From Bradyrhizobium sp. AZCC 1719 (GTDB lineage: Bacteria; Pseudomonadota; Alphaproteobacteria; Rhizobiales; Xanthobacteraceae): a stretch of 64,000 nt of DNA. This document shows positions 55,703 through 62,938 of the stretch, in pieces. Position numbers and translations under genes: made by a program. Position 1 is the stretch's first letter, and each line of letters begins with the position of its first letter. The stretch spans positions 2,881,001 through 2,945,000 of the forward strand of contig NZ_JAZHRU010000001.1 in assembly GCF_036924525.1 (NCBI RefSeq). Reading direction: 5' to 3'. The notes under the pieces were generated by a model that was not told where the DNA came from, searched no databases, and saw only the letters and a list, made by a program, of their open reading frames with translations.

Positions 55703-56053
55703 ATGCCCCGCGATTTTCGCCTTGATCGCACTCCCGTCGACGTTCTCAACTATGAGATCGCCCAGGACCAGGCTGTTGCGCTCGGACGAATGGGGCGCGC
55801 GCTGGAAGCGGCCCTCGCCAGGCTGCAGGAGTTCGATGCCACCCATCCACGCTCGGGCGCGCCGGCGTCAGCCCAGCAGGCACGGCGCATCCTGGTGACG
55901 GAGGCCGGCCACGCGCTGTGGATGTTCGTGGTGCAGCGAGAGGCGTGTGGCCTGCGCGACAGTCGCCCTGTCATGCGCGACTATAACGTGCCGAACGAGG
56001 TGCAGCAGTGCATGGGGGCGGTCCCCGCCACATCTAAGCTGTCAGCAACATGA
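55703..56053 (+). CDS. DUF6665-like small protein
   Basis: 116 residues. A long amphipathic helix (VLNYEIAQDQAVALGRMGRALEAALARLQ) is followed by RILVTEAGHALWMFVVQREACGLRDSR and VMRDYNVPNEVQQCMG. This pattern matches the DUF6665 family of small alphaproteobacterial proteins with unknown function. The ATG at 55703 follows no strong ribosome site; earlier starts lack the family sequence. Confidence 0.75.
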   Translation: MPRDFRLDRTPVDVLNYEIAQDQAVALGRMGRALEAALARLQEFDATHPRSGAPASAQQARRILVTEAGHALWMFVVQREACGLRDSRPVMRDYNVPNEVQQCMGAVPATSKLSAT

Positions 56054-56197
56054 CTTCCTGAGTTTCAACGATCCATCGAGGTTCGAGACGAGCAGGAAGT
56101 CACCTTGGACGCCTTTCGCGCGGCTGCCCGGCACTCGCGCCACGGTCTCGTTTCCAGGCCAGAATGAATCCACCGCCTTGCCGGATTTGAGTCTCAT
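56042..56197 (-). CDS. Possible 51-residue protein
   Basis: A short frame on the minus strand encoding a well-mixed polar sequence (RLKSGKAVDSFWPGNETVAR, then FLLVSNLDGSLKL). It overlaps the DUF6665 gene tail by 12 bases. The ribosome site is weak and no family is recognised. It is listed because amino-acid composition looks coding and no other gene occupies the stretch. Confidence 0.3.
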   Translation of the reverse strand: MRLKSGKAVDSFWPGNETVARVPGSRAKGVQGDFLLVSNLDGSLKLRKSCC

Positions 56198-56254
56198 TAT
56201 GACCTAGGTCGCGGCCAAAGGTCGGTGCGGGGAGGGCGCAACACTGGGGTTCTC

Positions 56255-57028
56255 ATGTCCGGTCATTTGCGATCTAACATCGCCGCTTTCGTCCTTCTCG
56301 CAAGTCTCCCGACTTCGCCTGCATCTTCGAATCCGCTTGCAGACTTGTTCAATGTTCCTCCTCCCCAGACGGCCACTGCGCCCGCTCCCGCGGAAAAGGA
56401 AAGCGAGTGCTTGCCACGACCCGGTACGTCGACGGCGGAAGGTCAGCGCTGGGTCTATCGTACTGAGGGGCGCCGCAAATGCTGGTTCCAGGCTGCCGAG
56501 GGCACCGCGACGGTGAAGCAGGTTCGTCATCGCGCCGCGAAGCCTCGTGTCGCCGCTCCCGAGGAGAATGAGGACGCGCGGGCCAAGCAGAAGGCGGTCA
56601 TGGATGCACGTGCGGAGTTGCTGAGCTCCGCACCGGCGGAAACGTCTCAGCCGACGCAGCCCGCGCCCGAGCTCGAGGTGGTCGATGCCGCCTCTGTCCC
56701 GGCTACGGGGACCGCAGCCTTCGTGCCGCCGGCAACTGTCGCCAGCCGCGCGACCGATCAGTTCACACCTGACCATCCCACGCCTGACCACCCCGCGCCG
56801 CGCCGGCTCGACGCAGCGACACTTCTGGCAGCCGCACCGGCGCCAAGCGAGGCGGTTGCGGTCGCCGTGCCTCCGGCCGCGCCGGTCGCCTCTCCGATCG
56901 CCGAGGCGGCTGATGACGGCTGGGGCTGGATGGCAACCTGGTTTGGTGCGCTGCTGATGGCGCTGGGGCTCGCCTCCGTCTTGGCCTCGAGCCGGACCCT
57001 TCGGGAGGCCGTGCTGTTGCGCGATTAA
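56255..57028 (+). CDS. Secreted/anchored protein with a WxYRxxxGRKCW motif
   Basis: 257 residues. A signal peptide covers about 1-24. A short domain near 50-85 contains ECLPRPG and RWVYRTEGRRKCWFQ. A long Ala/Pro-rich linker follows. One C-terminal membrane helix at about 228-246 (WMATWFGALLMALGLASVL) ends the protein. The same motif, GRKCWYEG, occurs in the protein encoded at 57327-57743, so both belong to one small family found in Bradyrhizobium. No function known. Confidence 0.7.
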   Translation: MSGHLRSNIAAFVLLASLPTSPASSNPLADLFNVPPPQTATAPAPAEKESECLPRPGTSTAEGQRWVYRTEGRRKCWFQAAEGTATVKQVRHRAAKPRVAAPEENEDARAKQKAVMDARAELLSSAPAETSQPTQPAPELEVVDAASVPATGTAAFVPPATVASRATDQFTPDHPTPDHPAPRRLDAATLLAAAPAPSEAVAVAVPPAAPVASPIAEAADDGWGWMATWFGALLMALGLASVLASSRTLREAVLLRD

Positions 57029-57303
57029 TGCGGGAGTTGCTGCTCTTCAGCCCAATCCATTTTCTCGCAGCTAAGGCAGCGGAGGAGGCGAAAGCTCTTG
57101 CCCTGGCGACTGTCGAGGATCACCACGGGCCGCGCGATGCCGCCGCAATGATTGCAAGTTGGATGATGAGGCGGATGACACCGCCCGGCGTCGCTCGCAT
57201 CTCGTGCGTTACTCACCGCAGCCTCCTCTAAGGGCGACTCACGTAAGATAAAGCGCACACTGGTTCCAAGAACGCGTCCAGTGAGCACAAAGGCCGAGGC
57301 CAA
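57025..57303 (-). CDS. Zinc-ribbon-like small protein
   Basis: 92 residues. Two cysteine pairs (CNHC and CLSC) spaced by about 20 residues form a likely zinc ribbon at about 50-78, in a TCNHCGG...LRCLSCEKMDW setting. The first 45 residues are less convincing, and the true start may lie downstream near 57225. It overlaps the end of the plus-strand gene by four bases. Function unknown; zinc-ribbon miniproteins are common in Bradyrhizobium. Confidence 0.55.
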   Translation of the reverse strand: MASAFVLTGRVLGTSVRFILRESPLEEAAVSNARDASDAGRCHPPHHPTCNHCGGIARPVVILDSRQGKSFRLLRCLSCEKMDWAEEQQLPH

Positions 57304-57326
57304 GAACCAAGCGAACCGTCAATTTT

Positions 57327-57743
57327 CTAATCTAAAAGCCAGATCCTTCCGCTCCATAACGCATCAAAAGTTTCAGGGACGTCATTCGGAGCCCGCGCTT
57401 GCACGGCTTCCTCCGGTGCCCACGCTTGCACGGCTTCTTTCGGCGCCCACGCTTGCGTGTCTAGTAGATTGCCGCGCTTCTGCGAGACTGCGTTCACAAT
57501 ATCCTTGCGCAACGGTTGCGCGGCCACGCCCTTGGGCCATTCCAGCAAGGCTTTCGAAAGCCCGGGCTTGCCTTCGTACCAGCATTTCCGTCCGTCGATG
57601 AGACGATACGACCACCATTTTCCGTTCGGATTTGACGGCATCGCGGCGCTGCATTGCTGTTTCGCTTCCGCGCCTGGCATTCCCAACAATAACAGCGCAG
57701 CAACAAAAGCCGTCAGAGTTATTGATGAAAGCTGCTTGGTCAT
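57327..57743 (-). CDS. Exported GRKCWYEG-motif protein with tandem nine-residue repeats
   Basis: 138 residues. A signal peptide covers 1-27 (LTAFVAALLLLGMPG, AEA cleavage). The motif domain (KWWSYRLIDGRKCWYEG, about 43-60) resembles the protein at 56255. Near the C terminus a nine-residue unit (AWAPKEAVQ, AWAPEEAVQ, ARAPND...) is repeated, from 27-base DNA repeats at 57391-57459. It overlaps the next gene upstream by four bases, so the two form an operon. Confidence 0.72.
   Translation of the reverse strand: MTKQLSSITLTAFVAALLLLGMPGAEAKQQCSAAMPSNPNGKWWSYRLIDGRKCWYEGKPGLSKALLEWPKGVAAQPLRKDIVNAVSQKRGNLLDTQAWAPKEAVQAWAPEEAVQARAPNDVPETFDALWSGRIWLLD
57391..57459. repeat. 27-base tandem repeat, 2.5 copies, inside a coding region
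   Basis: Units at 57391-57417, 57418-57444 and part of a third to 57459, sharing GCCCRCGCTTGCACGGCTTC. They keep frame and encode the AWAPxEAVQ repeat, so copy number could vary by slippage. Confidence 0.85.
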
Positions 57744-57928
57744 TTGCGTGGCTCGAGGCCACTACGTTGCTGCAAGCGGCTCACAGCAACCACCAAATCG
57801 GGACGTTCGAGAACTTCTACGAGCTTGTCGAGAATACGCTCATTGTTCTGCGGCCGAGGTTGCAGGTATTCTTCCAGTATGAGTTGCGCCTCGCCAATCG
57901 CCTGAATAGCCAATTGTTGATCTGTCAT
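57740..57928 (-). CDS. Small helical protein, 62 residues
   Basis: Two helices (QLAIQAIGEAQLILEEYL and ERILDKLVEVLERPDLVVAVSRL) form what looks like a hairpin. The stop overlaps the start of the exported repeat protein gene by an ATGA four-base overlap, which supports both as real and coupled. No family recognised. Confidence 0.65.
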   Translation of the reverse strand: MTDQQLAIQAIGEAQLILEEYLQPRPQNNERILDKLVEVLERPDLVVAVSRLQQRSGLEPRK

Positions 57929-58220
57929 ACGCGTTACTCACAGAGCGCCCCGGCTAAAGAAAGAAGGCAAATCAAGACCCCATTTGGGTTTTTCCCCGTT
58001 TTTTTTCAGAGTTCCATCAATTTTTATTTCAATGTTTGGGCAGAGCCTGCCTAACCTTGTGTATGGAACTTGGTCTACTGGGCGCAGACGGATTGTGGCC
58101 GTGATTGTTGTGGTTGCGATCTTTCAAGTCGCCATCTTGCGGCGAGGTAGAAAGATCGGTCTGTCTCCGGCCGCGAATGATTGTCGTCTTCAGAACTCAG
58201 ATGCCCGGACTATGTCTGCA

Positions 58221-58362
58221 AGTTTTGAAGTCGATGGCCGCACCATGTTCGCGCATGCCTGCAAGGTCGGGCCCGAAGGCCTCGTATCGAAGCGATAGCG
58301 GATATGCATCTGGACGAGACAACGATTGGGTAAAGGTGACGTGCGCGCAGCGCGAGATCCCG
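58221..58362 (+). pseudogene. Fragment of an ATP-dependent DNA ligase (LigD-type) gene
   Basis: Translation gives SFEVDGRTMFAHACKVGPEG and LVSKR, then, after a frameshift near 58291, SDSGYASGRDNDWVKVTCAQ and REIP. Together they match the end of the LigD nucleotidyltransferase domain, where FAHACKMGLEGxVSK, SGRxxxWxK and CxQRE recur. No start, body or remaining OB domain is present. It is a decayed remnant, perhaps from a former Ku/LigD repair cluster. The rest of 57929-58685 shows no other gene. Confidence 0.6.
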
Positions 58363-58685
58363 CAAAAAATCCCGCCTGGGGAAAACTCGACTTAGGTCAG
58401 CCTAACTGCGTTGTCCGACTCGGCAGTCCGTGCTGGCTTTCTCAAAATTTGAGTCTGGTTTGCGGGGCAAGGAAGTTGAGCCAGTTTTCCTTTATGCTTC
58501 TGCTCGTGATGTCCCTGATGCTCACCGTATGCGTCGGAGTGGCAGCTTGGCGCATGTCTGATGACTGGCCGGAAGTTACCGGAAGCACTTCGCCGGCATT
58601 CATCCACATGCGTTGAAAATAAGGGCCTCAACTCCTGACGGAGCTGAGGCCATCACCGCACTACGAACCCGCGCGAGCGGTCGGC

Positions 58686-59096
58686 TCAATCGCAATAGCT
58701 CCACCCGCCATAACCGTCGTCGCATCGCGCCCGCGCACGATACGGCACGGGCAGCGGCGGCCGCGGCGCGTATTCGGCCGCATAGTCGTATTCCTGCGCG
58801 TAGTAGCGTTCGCGATAGGCTGGCGCGCGTTCGACGTAGACGGGCTGCGCGGGGTAGGGCGTTCCGTACTCGCCATAGACCGCTGCCGGTGCGCGGTAGG
58901 CGGGGTCACCGTAAGAGCGATATCGGTAATCGGGTTCCGCGTACGGGCGATAAGCCGGTCGCGGGCGCACATTGATGTTTGAGGAAGGCGCGTAGATTCC
59001 GCCTGGCGCGACGTAGACGGATGACGACAGATCGCTGGCCGCGGCAGCCCCGGTACACAGGACGACGAAAGCCAGCGTGAGCGATGATCGGTACAT
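58686..59096 (-). CDS. Exported Tyr/Pro-rich protein, unknown function
   Basis: 136 residues. A signal peptide covers 1-21 (LTLAFVVLCTGAAAA). The mature part is rich in Tyr, Pro, Arg and Ala, with repeated YR/YGDPAYRAP-like units. It ends in a CDDGYGGWSYCD two-cysteine motif. A GGAGG ribosome site supports the ATG at 59096. Similar Tyr-rich secreted proteins occur in Bradyrhizobium; they may be envelope components. Confidence 0.7.
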   Translation of the reverse strand: MYRSSLTLAFVVLCTGAAAASDLSSSVYVAPGGIYAPSSNINVRPRPAYRPYAEPDYRYRSYGDPAYRAPAAVYGEYGTPYPAQPVYVERAPAYRERYYAQEYDYAAEYAPRPPLPVPYRARARCDDGYGGWSYCD

Positions 59097-59263
59097 GTGT
59101 GAAGCCTCCAACTACTCAAGCCGCGCCAGCCAGCGTGGTTAATTTTCGCTAAACAAATCGAGGTGCGCAATGATATTTTGCGCGAAGAAGTGTGCCATTT
59201 CTGGACTTCGTACACATTCGCGTGTCGGCGATTGTCGTAATTGTGAATGCCTCAGCCTTGCGC

Positions 59264-59347
59264 CGTCATTGCGAGCGAAGCGAAGCAATCCATCGCGCCG
59301 CACGACGAAGCATGGATTGCTTCGTCGCTTCGCTCCTCGCAATGACG
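59264..59347. repeat. Long inverted repeat (GCGAGCGAAGCGAAGCAATC type)
   Basis: The arms CGTCATTGCGAGCGAAGCGA... and its complement end ...CGCAATGACG; the middle is a GC-rich loop with GCGCCGCACGACGAAGC. It is a typical dispersed Bradyrhizobium palindrome and lies before the GNAT gene start. Confidence 0.8.
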
Positions 59348-59377
59348 GCTGAACACACATCTGTAGGATCGCCGGCC

Positions 59378-60220
59378 ATGACTAACTTCACCATCCGCAC
59401 GATGCACCCCAAAGAAATCTCACTCGCCGTCGACTGGGCCGCGGCCGAGGGATGGAATCCGGGCCTTGTCGATGACGTCTGCTTTGCGTCTGTCGATCCG
59501 AAAGGGTTTTTCATCGGCGAGATCGATGGTGCGCCTGTCGCGACCGTCTCTTGCGTCAATTACAGCGCGGGCTTTTCCTTTCTCGGCTTCTACATCGTGC
59601 GACCGGATTTGCGCGGCAAACGTTACGGCTTGCAGATATGGAATGCAGCCATCGCGCATGCCGACGCGCGCGTGATCGGACTCGATGGCGTGGTGGCGCA
59701 GCAGGACAATTACAAAAAGTCCGGCTTTCAGCTTGCTTACGCCAACGTCCGCTATGGCGGCATGGTCACGGCACCGAGTGCGGCGCGGCCCGAGGTGATT
59801 GACCTGAGCAAAATCCCGCTGGCTGATGTGGAAGCAGACGACGCGACGGTGTTTCCAGCACGGCGGCCGGCGTTCCTGCGGACCTGGATCGGCTCGCCCG
59901 GACATGTCGGGTGCGCGGTCGTGCGCGATGGACGGCTTGCGGGTTGGGGTGTGATCCGGCCGTGCCGGAAGGGGTTTAAGATCGGGCCGCTGGTGGCCGA
60001 CGACCGTGCCACGGCTGAAGCGCTATTGTCCGCCTTGCTCGCCAAGGTGGGCGGCGGCGAGATTTTTCTGGACGCGCCCAGCATCAACCGCGACGCGGTC
60101 GCGCTGGCGGAAGGTATCGGGCTCGCGCCGGTGTTCGAGACGGCGCGCATGTATACCGGCGCAATCCCGCCGCTGCGGCTGGAGCGGGTGTTCGGGGTGA
60201 CGACGTTTGAGTTGGGGTAG
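59378..60220 (+). CDS. GNAT family N-acetyltransferase, double-domain
   Basis: 280 residues. The first GNAT domain (about 1-140) has the acetyl-CoA loop in IVRPDLRGKRYGLQIWN (R/Q-x-x-G-x-G/A form). The C-terminal half resembles the Acetyltransf_18 domain. An earlier frame from 59192 runs through a palindromic repeat, so the ATG at 59378 is preferred. Substrate unknown. It lies between two long palindromes. Confidence 0.83.
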   Translation: MTNFTIRTMHPKEISLAVDWAAAEGWNPGLVDDVCFASVDPKGFFIGEIDGAPVATVSCVNYSAGFSFLGFYIVRPDLRGKRYGLQIWNAAIAHADARVIGLDGVVAQQDNYKKSGFQLAYANVRYGGMVTAPSAARPEVIDLSKIPLADVEADDATVFPARRPAFLRTWIGSPGHVGCAVVRDGRLAGWGVIRPCRKGFKIGPLVADDRATAEALLSALLAKVGGGEIFLDAPSINRDAVALAEGIGLAPVFETARMYTGAIPPLRLERVFGVTTFELG

Positions 60221-60230
60221 GGGACGAAAT

Positions 60231-60306
60231 GTAGGATGGGTGGAGCGCAGCGATACCCATCGCGCCTGTGATGGCATGGGTATCGCTGCGCTCCACCCAT
60301 CCTACG
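60231..60306. repeat. Long inverted repeat (GTAGGATGGGTGGAGCGCAG type)
   Basis: The arms GTAGGATGGGTGGAGCGCAG and CTGCGCTCCACCCATCCTAC are perfect complements, extended inward by CGATACCCAT, with a short centre. Another dispersed palindrome, after the GNAT gene. It could act as a hairpin between convergent genes. Confidence 0.85.
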
Positions 60307-60326
60307 CGTTCGTGCGGGCCTCGGCA

Positions 60327-61031
60327 CTACCGGCTCAACGACATCCGGTCGATCACCGTGGTGCCGGCGGCGGAGAATAGCCTATCCGTTTGCACGAGTT
60401 CGAGCGCCTCCACCGTAAAGCGGCTGAAGCTGGTTGCGCGATAGTGTGCGATCGCGCGAATGAAGGAAGGAGATAACGGGCCCGAAAAGCGGATCAGATT
60501 CGCAAAGGCAAGTCTGCGAAACAGAAGATCGCGAAACGCGCCCGGGCCGGCTGTTCCTTTTCGTGTGTAAAAAAGATCCTGGGTCGAGCGCGTCAGCTGT
60601 TGTCTGAGCTCCCACAGCGATTCGTCTTCGGGAAACAACTGCAGAAACACGGAATTGGGCGAAACGCCCAGGCCGCGTCCCGTTAAGCCGAAGGGGCGAA
60701 GCGATCCGACGCAATGCCGGAGTCGCGCGATCAACTCCGACCGATCGACGTGCTTCATGTCGTCGAAGTTTCGGATCGTCACATGGACGGTGTCGGAGGG
60801 GTAGTAGTGATGCGAAGGATGGTGCCGCGCGAGTTCAGCCAGGACTTTGCCGATTCCGGAATTGGGTTGTTGAGGAAGCCGGGCGACCAGGGACAAGTGC
60901 ACAGCCGCATCCGGGCCCGATGCGGGCAGGATGTGGTGTTCGCGCCGAACCGTGGAGAGGCTCAGGGCTGCCGTGCCCATCAGCCACAGCGATTTGAACC
61001 GTAGCCCGTCAAGCGAGTTGCTGGGATTCAA
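60327..61031 (-). CDS. 2H phosphoesterase / 2'-5' RNA ligase-like protein
   Basis: 234 residues. An N-terminal region (AVHLSLVARLPQ) is followed by DTVHVTIRNFDD, which contains the first HxT motif of the 2H superfamily. Where the second HxT is expected (near the strand LAFANLIRFSG) there is no histidine, so the protein may lack RNA ligase/phosphodiesterase activity. Position and fold fit; the function is uncertain. Confidence 0.55.
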   Translation of the reverse strand: MNPSNSLDGLRFKSLWLMGTAALSLSTVRREHHILPASGPDAAVHLSLVARLPQQPNSGIGKVLAELARHHPSHHYYPSDTVHVTIRNFDDMKHVDRSELIARLRHCVGSLRPFGLTGRGLGVSPNSVFLQLFPEDESLWELRQQLTRSTQDLFYTRKGTAGPGAFRDLLFRRLAFANLIRFSGPLSPSFIRAIAHYRATSFSRFTVEALELVQTDRLFSAAGTTVIDRMSLSR

Positions 61032-61090
61032 GAGCGCTCTCCGTCCCGCTGGGATTTAGGGCCTCGTCCTACACATTTGCCGTTGCCGGG

Positions 61091-62161
61091 CTACCGATCG
61101 CCTACCCGTTCATCCCGCGACGTCCGCCTGGACGCTGAAAAGATGTCCCAGCTCACCATGAAGATCGCGGCGATCAGTGGGCCGATGACGAAACCGTTGA
61201 GGCCGAAGACTTCGATGCCGCCGAGCGTGGAAATCAGCACAACGTAATCCGGCAGCTTGGTATCCTTGCCGACCAGGAATGGACGCAGCACATTGTCCAC
61301 GAGGCCAATGATCAGCACGCCATAGGCGATCAGCCCGATGCCCTGCCAAACGGCGCCGGTTGCGAGAAAGTAGATCGCGACGGGGAGCCAGACCAACGCG
61401 GCTCCGATGGCCGGCAGCAGCGACAGGAACGCCATCAGCACGGCCCACAAAATCGGCGCGTGAACCCCGAGGAACCAGAACGCCAAACCGCCGAGCGCGC
61501 CCTGGACAATGGCCACCAGAACCCCACCCTTGACGGTGGCGCGAACTACATCGGCGAACCTGGTGAAGAGCGCTGACTTCTGATCGCCGTGGAGTGGAAC
61601 AGCCTGCTTGATCAGGTCCGCCACTGCCCTGCCATCGCGCGTCAGGAAAAACAGCAGGTACAACATGATGCCGAGGCTGATCACGAACTCGAAAGTGTTC
61701 ATTCCGATGGTAAGCGCCTGGGGCGCCAGGACCTGACCGCCCTTCATCAGGTTGGACGACAATGTTTCGCGAAGCCCTGAAAGATTGGTCAGGTTGAACC
61801 GCTCCAGCCAACCGGTCGCCCAAGCCGGCAGCGCATCGAAGACACGCTGGATGTAGCCGGCGAAATCATATTCTCCGGACCTGATCTTCTCAAAAAGACT
61901 CGTTGCTTCCTGCACCAGGGAGGCCGCAACCATCGCCAGCGGTATGAGTACAATCGCGACGATGAGCAGGACGGTTACCAGGGCCGCCAGGTTCGGCCTG
62001 CCGGGCATCGATCGCAGCAGCGCCCGATTCACCGGCGCAAAGATGACGGCTACAATGATCGCCCACAGAACGGCGCCGTAGAACGGCTGCAAAATCCAGG
62101 CGAATGCCAGCGTAACGGCAAGCAGCAGGAGCAGAAAGGTCTGATCATCAATCCGTCGCAC
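61091..62161 (-). CDS. AI-2E family (PerM-like) transporter
   Basis: 356 residues, eight or so membrane segments. The central region has the conserved PLHGDQKSALFTRFADVVRATVKGG, and the late GLVDNVLRPFLVGKD and LGGIEVFGLNGFVIGPLI are the family signature (D-N-x-L-x-P and the GPL end). Members export autoinducer-2 in some bacteria, or act as sodium/proton antiporters in others. Which applies is unknown. It has no close partner. Confidence 0.9.
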   Translation of the reverse strand: MRRIDDQTFLLLLLAVTLAFAWILQPFYGAVLWAIIVAVIFAPVNRALLRSMPGRPNLAALVTVLLIVAIVLIPLAMVAASLVQEATSLFEKIRSGEYDFAGYIQRVFDALPAWATGWLERFNLTNLSGLRETLSSNLMKGGQVLAPQALTIGMNTFEFVISLGIMLYLLFFLTRDGRAVADLIKQAVPLHGDQKSALFTRFADVVRATVKGGVLVAIVQGALGGLAFWFLGVHAPILWAVLMAFLSLLPAIGAALVWLPVAIYFLATGAVWQGIGLIAYGVLIIGLVDNVLRPFLVGKDTKLPDYVVLISTLGGIEVFGLNGFVIGPLIAAIFMVSWDIFSASRRTSRDERVGDR

Positions 62162-62297
62162 GGGCGTCTCGTTAGCTCATATCAGCCGCGCCATTGTGCA
62201 GACAATGACCCGGCACGCTGTCCATCGCCTTGTATAGAGTCTTCTTTCTCCTTGAGATAAAATCGTCCTCTTCGAGACAAAGTCTTGCTTGACGGGG

Positions 62298-62327
62298 CTC
62301 ATTTCACCAGGACTCATTTCACCAGGA
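62298..62327. repeat. 15-base tandem duplication at the cupredoxin stop codon
   Basis: CTCATTTCACCAGGA occurs twice in tandem (62298-62312 and 62313-62327). On the minus strand each copy codes the end VLVK plus a TGA stop, so the gene has a duplicated terminus; only the first is used. Confidence 0.9.
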
Positions 62328-62775
62328 CCTGGCCGACCATGCCGGCGTCGTGATGGCCCGGGATCAGGCATGAATAGTCGAACGTCCCCACCTTGGTAAA
62401 TTTCCAGATGATCTCGGCCGATTTCTTCGGCGCCACGCGCGCGCCGTTCGGCTCCTCGTGCTCCATATGCGGGTTGTTCTTCATCTCCTCGGCGTGCCTG
62501 AGGTTCTCTTTCGCGGTGGCGAGCAGGAATTCGTGGTCTACCGTGCCGACGTTGCGGATCACGAAGCGGATCTGTTCGCCGCGCTTCACCTCGATCCGCG
62601 CCGGCGTGTAGGCCATCTCGCTCATCTCGACCTCGATGGTGCGCGACGATTTCTTGGGATCGCCGGGCTCGCCCGCCGAATAGCTGTGGTGGACGTGCTC
62701 CTCATGGCTGTTCGCTGGCCTGGGCAACGCGGCAAGCGCAAGAAGCGTGACGCCGATCGTCATGGTGTTCTTCAT
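62314..62775 (-). CDS. Periplasmic cupredoxin (plastocyanin-like copper protein)
   Basis: 153 residues. A signal peptide covers 1-23 or so. A His-rich stretch (HEEHVHHSY) follows. The cupredoxin domain holds the copper ligands: VDHEF (His), and YSCLIPGHHDAGMVG with the Cys, His and Met ligands. A methionine/glutamate/histidine stretch (HAEEMKNNPHMEHEE) may add metal sites. It may carry copper or electrons. GGAAA supports the ATG at 62775; an earlier one at 62790 is possible. Confidence 0.85.
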   Translation of the reverse strand: MKNTMTIGVTLLALAALPRPANSHEEHVHHSYSAGEPGDPKKSSRTIEVEMSEMAYTPARIEVKRGEQIRFVIRNVGTVDHEFLLATAKENLRHAEEMKNNPHMEHEEPNGARVAPKKSAEIIWKFTKVGTFDYSCLIPGHHDAGMVGQVLVK

Positions 62776-62938
62776 CGAATGTTTCCGCATCTTTTGGTCT
62801 CAAGGTTTTGCCGGTTTACCCATTGCAATGCGCGAGAATGGCCCGGCGGCCGGTCCCCGCTCTCCCGCAACTGCATGCCCAATATCGCGCCATTGTGGCT
62901 TGACCTTAGGCGAATTGCCGCCGAAGTTGCACCCCGCC

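Noticed and set aside
58494..58616. A 40-residue frame with one hydrophobic segment (LLLVMSLMLTVCVGVAAW).
   Set aside because: No ribosome binding site at a usable distance and no known family; kept out of the gene list.
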